Source: Moricandia arvensis (lineage: Eukaryota; Streptophyta; Magnoliopsida; Brassicales; Brassicaceae). From it: 64,000 nt of DNA. The stretch covers positions 27,034 to 91,033 of the forward strand of contig CAJHQP010002225.1 in the NCBI GenBank assembly GCA_905132765.1. Reading direction: 5' to 3'. Positions within the stretch are counted from its first letter, which is position 1; the number at the start of each line of letters is the position of its first letter. The position numbers were made by a program, and so were the translations under genes. This document shows, in pieces, positions 57,467 through 64,000 of the stretch. The notes under the pieces are model-generated. The model made no database searches. It saw only the letters and a program-made list of their open reading frames with translations, and was not told the DNA's origin.

Positions 57467-58298
57467 AGAGAATGATTTATCTTCAGCTCTGCTTCAATGT
57501 TGTTTGGCTGCTCCAACACTTCTTCTGATGGTGAACTCTTTTGTTCTTCTCCTGCTGAGTTTTCTTGTAAGACCTGAGACACTGAATCAATCTTACTCGG
57601 TTGCACCGGTTCAAAACAGGTTAGTTCATCACAAGTATTACTGATAACAAGTTCAGATTGAGGAGAGAAAAGAAAACAACCATGTTCTGTCTCAGATTCT
57701 TTCCTTACCATTTCTGTTCCCATCTCTTGGATGATCTGCTCCTGCTTGCTGCAACTCATTGGGTCAGAAACCTTTGAGGAAGATCTTATGCTCTTTCTTT
57801 TGTTCTTCTCTAAATCTTTGAATATCTGGTTACACATTTCAGTAATGTTTTGGGGACTACTCATCTGCTTAAGAACTCTAAGACGCAACTCATGATCATC
57901 ACGACTATGGACAGGTTTTTCTTCTTCTTTGGATAGTTTAGATTGTCCCCTGCTCCTCCTAATAGGCGTGTCCAGCAGCCTCCCTGGTCGTGACCTTTCC
58001 TGCATCAAATCAGATTTGTTAAAACCCGATTTTTCTTTACTTGACAAGTGCTGTCTTTTTCCCAGCAAACTCTTTGTAGAGGAACTGAATTGGTTGGGCT
58101 GTGAGTTTCTCTCAGGACGTCTGGTAACTCTGGATACATCCTGGCTCCTCCTTTTGATCTTAGTTTCCTTCTGATCCTGTGAAACATTAGCAAAGTGATC
58201 ATCAAACTGTTTCATGATCTGAGACATCATTGTTCCATCTGCGAATTATTCAACTTCACAGTTAGTGCCTCCTTTCTTTTACTGACATCTCCAGCCAT
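57358..58298 (-). pseudogene. Gag-like protein lacking the capsid core
   Basis: The ATG at 58298 gives MAGDVSKRKEALTV, ended by a stop, then the long frame MMSQIMKQFDDHFANVSQDQ continues to 57358. The beginning matches the Gag of the element at 25004 (MAGDVSK, DDFFGNVSQ), but the YLDWEQQMEL-WWDQL region is missing. The rest is basic and Ser-rich (RSRGQSKLSKEEEKP) and later acidic (EEQKSSPSEEVLEQPNNIEA). Confidence 0.55.
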
Positions 58299-58778
58299 GG
58301 TTTTCTGTTACAACCAACAAGAAAGATTAGCACAAATAAGAATAGCCGAACCCTCACTTCTCTCTTGTGTTTCTCTCTGATTTTTCTGTGATTTTTTTCT
58401 TCTGTGAATTCCAGTAGCTCAGCAACAAACAAAGATCAAGCTTTTACAGAGTAAAATCCCCACCCCAAAGAGAAGAAGAAGATAGACAGATTGCAAGATT
58501 TTTGTTTGCAAGAGGCTTTACCACCAGGGCTGGATTTCTCTTCAGCCTTAGTCGGATTTCTCCTCGACTTTTCTTTGGTATTTTTCTTTGATTTTCGTTT
58601 TTTTTTCTTTTTTTTTTGATAATCTGGTTGGCCCTCTTGCAGATACAACAGATAGACAGAAAGAGTGTTTGATAAGAGAACAAAGATCAGATGATCAAAA
58701 ATCCAAAAACAGAAAGAATGTGAAAAAGTCAGAATCAAACCAGAGATCAAGAGCCTTCAAATCTGCTCTGATACCACT

Positions 58779-59801
58779 TGATGAACCCCTGGTGAGGAGA
58801 TCCTTTTTGTCCCTGATTCTTTGAAGGTTGATCTGATGGTTGGATGATAGATATGATGGTTTTGATGGATAGAAGTCGAAATGGTTGATGATTCTTCAGT
58901 GAGGGAATCTGTGGTTTGATCAACACTTGTGTAGATGTGTCCTTGATGAAGAGAATGAACTCTGTTTTCAATCAAAGACAGGTTTTTGCTTGCAGAGAAT
59001 GAACTCCTAGCAGTTCGATGTTCAAAGATGAACAAAGGATTCACAGATTAGAGAAATTTTATAAAAAGGTGAATGATCTATTGAGGTCGTGCATAACCGT
59101 AATATATAGTCTACAAGAATGTAGAAAGCAGAAATGATGTAGCAAAACTAGGAACTTAGGGAAACAGAAATGCAAAGAGCTAGGACTTTTTGACCAGTTT
59201 TAAGTGTTTTGTTGAATGGCCTCTGGGATTGATCACGACCCCAAGACTTTCTTGCTTGTCTCTTTTCTGATATTGTGGATGAGAGATGGGTCAGAAATTC
59301 ATTCAGAATAAAGCCTGGTCGAATTTGGGTAAGAAACAGACCCATAATGAACTTGTTATGAACTCTCCATGGGCTGCAACCTTCTTCTTGGGTCACTTGA
59401 TCCAAAACAGATCCAAATGGTTTCTTGGACTTGAATTTCGTGGCTGGTCCATCAGAAAGAGATAATTGATCCTTAAACTTTGGTTTTGAACATCTTTTGG
59501 GCTGAGAGAAACAAATCTGATCCATCTTCTCCTTTTGGGCCAAAAATCACTTGTCAGCTAGGTCCATGCAAGCTTCAGTGTCACTCTCATTCAGCTCAGC
59601 TCGTCCTTGTGTAGTGTCACTCAGCTGGTTAAGCTCCAAGTTAGCTCATCCAGCTTCATCAGCTCAGTCACACTACTTCAGCTGGTTTCAGCTCATGACG
59701 ATGTCTCTCTGCTTCATCTTGTTTAGCTCAGTATGCTCGCTCTCTTCCATCCTGTTTGTCCTGTTGTTTGATGCTCAGCTGGCTCGGCCATGGTTACATC
59801 A
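58779..59801 (-). repeat. 5' LTR (minus element)
   Basis: 1023 bases, next to the PBS. Alignable over its full length to 55294-56302, with many single-base length differences. Confidence 0.85.
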
Positions 59802-59964
59802 ATAGGTCTCACCCATCTTTCACTACTCTAGCATAAGCACGCTTAACCTGGAGTTCTCTAAACGACTGTGTGTGACGAAAACAGTCAAGTGAACTTTGGT
59901 GACATAGGTAGCCAAGATCAATTCTCTTAAGTCTTTCCACATATCACAACTCAAGGATGTTACA

Positions 59965-62150
59965 GTAGTTCAGGTGCAGTCACTCTATACTCCATAGAAG
60001 AGAAGCAGAACGTATTTTGTAGAGCGGTATTGAGCGAGTGAGCAGAAAGTTAGTCAATGTGAGACAAAGGAGATGATGGGCATTGGTTGGATAACATGAA
60101 AAGCTGACAAGGACGATGCGTGAGATAACTCTATGGTATTATTGCTATTTGCGAACTATGTGGAGCTGCCCACGTTTTGCATAGGAATTCCAGTTAGGAA
60201 GATGTATGAGTTACTCAAGAATGTTTCAAGATATTTCCGAGTAGGGAAGCGGTGAAAGATTAATTTATTAGAGCATCACAGCAGAACAGTTTTGGAATCC
60301 ATATCTTGAACTCAGATAGATTCGATATATGTGGTTAAATGTCATGGTGGCGGAAGAAGTGTGTAAATGTCGGAGACCTGCAAAGATAAGGAAGTCTGCA
60401 GGTGTTCTCAGATAAGAACTACATAAAGATGCATTCATGCTCTCGCGTTGATTCAGTACTGGAATCAAAGGAAAGCGACTACCAAGATGTGTGCCAGCTA
60501 TGTCATGACGATTATCCTGGGACTATTTGAGACACTCACTCCAAAACCCTCGGTTGTCTGGTCAAAGGAGTTGGGCGTGGCTGAAAGTGTCGTATGGTAC
60601 ATGTTGGAGAGGAAAAGCTAAAGTCTGTCGTTTCGGATATGCGTTGTTACTTCTGAGAGAAGGATTACAGAAATTTCCATTCTTATTGTGTATATCTTTT
60701 TAGAGAGCTGAACCCTGAGGCTACAGTGTGTTATTGGCATTGAGATTTCATATTCCTATTGTTGTTTTGGGAGCTTCCATTGAGGGTTTTCACACCGTAC
60801 GATGGAAGAAAGTCTTGCACTCGTGGATGAATTCTTTCTGAGAATGTAGTAAGGTGTGTTTTAATTATTGCCGGTCAGGGATCCAACAATATCACTCCAT
60901 TATCTTATGTATCTTTTCGTGTCGTTAGAGTGATGAGGGAATAAGATAAAGAGTTCACGTCGTTTTCACAGACAGCTGAAAGACTCTGTATCCAAGTAGT
61001 GTCTCCAGTTCGCTTCATATCAATGTTGGTTGTTTACAGACAGAATGTGAAAAGTCTGAATTAAAAGTCGTTGGCGGAAGATAGTCATATCCAATGTGCT
61101 AGACACATGGAGATATTGTACCTGGCAATCGTATTCTGCACAATGGAATGAAACCTAGAGTGTTACAACAGACTCATAATGACAGAGATGCAAGACCAAA
61201 TTACAGAACACGTTTGCACACAAATTTCTATTCAAAGGCTGAGTTTGAACAGAGAGTACTGATAGAGTTATAGTGCGATGCATGGAGTCCACACGATGTG
61301 CTATGTATATCTTAATAAAAGAGGAGTTATGTTAAATGCTGGAAAATGATCATCATTTCCTGCGAGCGGCTCAGGTTAAATACATACATAGACACTTCTT
61401 ATGTGCTGAGTCCTATGAATTCACTTTTTTAGTAAGCCATGCAAAGTACTACTTCTCTGCCTATAATTTGAATATCCATGTTTGTGTGACCAAAATGTCT
61501 CGTGGTTTCAACAGACATACAAAGGATGCTTGCAGTTTGTACCATCATCACAAAAATCGGTTCCTTTTGTGGAGAATAAAATGTGTAAAAGAATACCAAA
61601 AGTGTGAAAAACTAGCCGTTACTTCGTTGAACTCTTTGAGCTTGAATACAACGTCATGGAACGGGAAGACTTATTTTGTGGATTGCCAGCATAAAACGTG
61701 TGAAGCTATAGGTACTTGGTATTGATAGATACCCATGTGCCATGCAATAGGGCGCTGCATTAAGTGTTTGAAGCATGATATACCAATAGATGAGTGACAT
61801 GTATTGTTTAATCTCATCTATACTGATTTAAACTGTGGGCTTTGGCGTATTGGAAGGACTATATATGCAGTTCCCGCATATATTCTGAATGGTTGGTTCA
61901 AAAAGAAATCGCAGAAAAGTATACCTTACCTCCAGCGTACACTAAAAAGGAAGAACTCAAGAAAAAGATATCCTCGGTAGGAGAACGTCGGAGTCACCAA
62001 ATATAGTATGGTGTCAAACATGAATTTGAGTCATTGGTTTCAATTGCTCGTAGGGGAGCAAAAGAACACAAGAAACCCAAGGATACAAGGGAACTAGGAG
62101 GACTAAAGGCTCAAAAGGAACTTCAATCACTTAGTAGGTTGTGCATGTCT
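59965..62150 (+). pseudogene. MULE (MuDR/VANDAL-type) transposase, heavily frameshifted
   Basis: Readable blocks in several frames: NSDRFDICG and KNYIKMHSCSRVDSVLESKE (N-terminal DNA-binding domain, 60290-60470), CHDDYPGTI (60500), LNPEATVCYWH and FWELPLRVFTPYDG (60705-60800), then VDCQHKTC near 61690 and MCHAIGRCIKCLKHDIPIDE near 61740 (SWIM zinc finger), and NCGLWRIGRTIYAVP with LPPAYTKKEELKKK downstream (61835-61960). The order matches a plant MULE transposase. The 5' end is separated by the TRIM at 54664-59964. Frames change often, partly by single-base indels. Confidence 0.75.
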
Positions 62151-63410
62151 TAGCTCAAAGCTTTCGATTGTAAGTTTTTATTTGTAAGGCAAACTTTTAA
62201 AACTTTTTAGAACTTTTATGATTCGTACAAATACGATTGGTAAAACATAGTAAAATTTCGTATAACTTATGAAATAATATTATATTGAAAGATACAAAAC
62301 TCTTTAGTTTTATGATTAAATGAAATTTTAAAAATTTTGCATCACAATACTTATTCTAGTTATTGATGTATTTATGATATAATTAAAAAAATTAAAATTT
62401 TGGAGCACATTACATATTTGTATTCACTGGAAAAGAAATTCATACTCTTTCTAGTTTTTTTTCTAGACATTTACTTTGTTGGTTTAGAGAAAACTTTTAT
62501 ATGTCATGAAATTAATGATGTTTAATATACTAATTACATGAGAATTCATATATGAACATATATAGGTTGGTATAACCATAAATTTATTTCACTAACTGAG
62601 TAAAAACTAAGAAAATTGCAAAAAAACACGAAAGTAAAACTATGATGGTTTTGTAAAACTTCAAAACACGAAGATCGTTAAAACTTTCTCGCCAGCTTTT
62701 CGAATTTTGCCTTCTATTTTTTTTTCCCTCTTCGGCCAAAATCGATGAAATTGAAGGAGAAAAGACCATTTTTTGTTTTCCCCATTTATCTTAACCACAT
62801 CTCTCTCTCCAAAATTTCTTTCTCCAAATTTTCTCTCTCTAACTTTCTCTGTCTTGTTTCGAATCCTTCTTGTTTTTTTTCTAACTCGGAATTATTACTC
62901 ATATATACGAGTTAGCACATGCACATGAAGCCCTGAAGAGACACAACAAGTGCTTGGGTTCGTGGCGGAGCCGGTTACGGGATTCCGCGACCAGCTGCCC
63001 TTGTTTGGGGGGGAATCATCAATGAGGTGACTCTGGATCCGAAGTATCCCACCGATTTTGATACTTTCCGGGAGAAAATACTTCACTTGCATCAAAATTT
63101 TGAGATAATTTATGGATAACTTCCGGTATGGCCTCCATTTTAATCTCCCGTGGCTCTTAGGTGTCCAGAAAAGAGGTCGAAATGTTAATTAAGCGTGCGC
63201 GATGAGAGGGCTGCAGAGATTTCTGAACTAAAGGAAAAGTTACCCCGTCCATGGATGAGTTTGGCTCTTTGTATCTCGTGTTCTCTTTCCCAACCTACTC
63301 TTAAACTTTGTGTTGCAACTCTTCATTTTTTTTTTTGTGTAAGACTTGTAACTAGTAAGATTAAGGAGAGAGTCTCTTCGTATCTTATTGTTCTTGAAGT
63401 CTATCAATAC
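62151..63410. other. AT-rich MULE 3' region and unassigned sequence
   Basis: 62160-62700 contains AAACTTTTAAAACTTT- and GTAAAAC-type motifs as in the other MULEs. 62900-63200 is GC-richer (GGTTCGTGGCGGAGCCGGTT, GGGGGGGAATCATC) without a recognisable frame. A short ORF at 63195-63464 (ERAAEISELKEKLPRPWM) has no known relative. Confidence 0.4.
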
Positions 63411-63870
63411 AAGTTTCACGAAGTTTTACGCGAGTTGTACAATGACAAAGTGAGAAACCTTTGAGAAATTTCTCCTACTTTGCACAATCACGAACCACAA
63501 GTTTTCTCAAAGTTTTACGGAGTTGTACAATGACAAAGTGAAAGTTTTCCCATAGTTTCACCTACTTGCACAATCACAAACAACAAAAGTTTTCACAAAG
63601 TTTTACGGAGGGTACGATGTACAAAGTGAACTTTGGGCCAAGTTTCAGCTTACTTGCACAATCACGAAGCACAATTACAAAGTTTTGCGTAGTTGTACAA
63701 GGACAAAGTGAAACTTTGGAAAAAATTCACCTACTTGCACAATCACGAACCACAACTTTCACGAAGTTTCACAGAGTTGTACTATGACAAAGAGAAACTT
63801 TCAAAAAGTTTCAACATCTGCAAAATCAGGAACCATAAGTTTTACGAAGTTTTAGCATTGTTTACGAAGT
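63411..63870. repeat. Tandem array of about 90-100-base units
   Basis: About five copies of a unit containing CACAATCACGAACCACAA, GTTTTCACAAAGTTTTACGG, AGTTGTACAATGACAAAGTG and AAACTTT-GAAAAA-TTTCACC. Copies differ at many bases and by small indels. Position after a MULE transposase suggests a subterminal array. Confidence 0.8.
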
Positions 63871-64000
63871 TTAGATGAATAACATAAGTCATGCAAACCA
63901 AAATTTCATACAAACCACAATTTCATTCAACCACATACTTGTCTCATAATTTAAAGAGAAACAATGACATTGGGATTTCAAGCTTTTCTTGTCCTTCTTC

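Larger units (their letters stand above)
55294..59801 (-). mobile_element. Non-autonomous LTR retrotransposon inserted in the TRIM LTR
   Basis: LTRs at 55294-56302 and 58779-59801 (in minus orientation TGATGTAACC...GGGGTTCATCA). PBS complement TCTGCTCTGATACCA lies at 58762-58776, and the complement of the PPT is TCCCCTCCTCCTTTAAA at 56303. The target duplication is ATAG, 4 bases seen on both sides of the TRIM sequence GATAGGTCACCC. The interior encodes a Gag-like protein without capsid core and an RT-like reiteration; no functional pol. Related to 25004-29426 in R-U5, PBS, PPT and interior, but with another U3. Confidence 0.85.
54664..59964 (-). mobile_element. TRIM retroelement split by a later LTR element
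   Basis: LTR copy one is 54664-55001. The second is 55104-55293 plus 59802-59964, cut by the insertion. In minus orientation LTRs start TGTAACATCC and end GGCGTTATA; CTCTGATACCACTTATAACG at about 55091-55110 is the PBS plus LTR edge. The internal part is only about 100 bases with no ORF. Flanks GTAAT and GTAGT form a near-perfect 5-bp target duplication. Target is a MULE. Confidence 0.8.

Noticed and set aside
62930..63110. GC-rich patch that might be an RNA gene or exon
   Set aside because: No cloverleaf, no conserved frame and no family recognised; left as unassigned.

Overview
The window reads as transposon-rich DNA of a flowering plant, most likely a Brassicaceae. This rests on protein remnants (GRF-type zinc finger with C-terminal membrane segment, DUF1985 protein, MATH/TRAF-like gene, Mutator transposases), plant-type retroelement primer sites and high AT content. 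No intact host gene is certain and no rRNA, tRNA or CRISPR was seen. Nearly every kilobase belongs to a mobile element or its remains, many inserted inside one another, as in pericentromeric or heterochromatic plant DNA. All identifications come from reading translations and repeats by eye; no database was searched.

Layout. 1-2.4 kb: GRF zinc-finger gene facing a Mutator (MULE) transposase C-terminus, embedded in an AACTCAGC-type array and cut by a Ty3 fragment. 2.9-7.0 kb: a TRIM, a broken two-MATH-domain gene (minus) and a second TRIM. 7.0-10 kb: CACTA-like debris carrying a hAT-type MITE with a perfect 8-bp target duplication. 10-17.6 kb: non-autonomous Ty3 element with 1.3-kb LTRs, gag, a repeated-module ORF and many CATCGATCGACA-like motifs. 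18.3-22.9 kb: decayed Ty1/copia. 23.3-23.9 kb: one Stowaway-like MITE inside another. 24.8-30.4 kb: DUF1985 gene split by a complete 4.4-kb LTR element with 5-bp target duplication; this gene also contains a 55-bp-arm hairpin. 30.8-32.4 kb: copia 5' end and a small LTR remnant. 32.4-42.9 kb: badly decayed, probably Ty3 sequence with satellite-like arrays, a Ty3 protease remnant and a 336-bp palindrome. 43-46.6 kb: protease remnant, CACTA end, solo LTR and opposite LTR. 46.6-51.3 kb: 5' end of one MULE, then a 3-kb MULE with about 230-bp terminal inverted repeats carrying a second GRF zinc-finger gene. 51.4-54.0 kb: 5'-truncated LINE (minus). 54.4-62.2 kb: MULE transposase region interrupted by a TRIM, itself interrupted by a 4.5-kb LTR element. 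62.2-64 kb: MULE-like AT-rich sequence ending in a tandem array.

How the parts relate. Most LTR elements here lack pol and would depend on enzymes supplied elsewhere. The two 4.5-kb elements are relatives: same PBS and PPT, similar gag start, same reiterated RT-like segment, different U3. The most unusual items are the recurrent GRF gene/MULE transposase pairing, the hairpin formed by inverted duplication of a DUF1985 exon, the CATCGATCGACA motif series, the reiterated ILVYNTFF segment, and LTRs that differ almost only by single-base indels.
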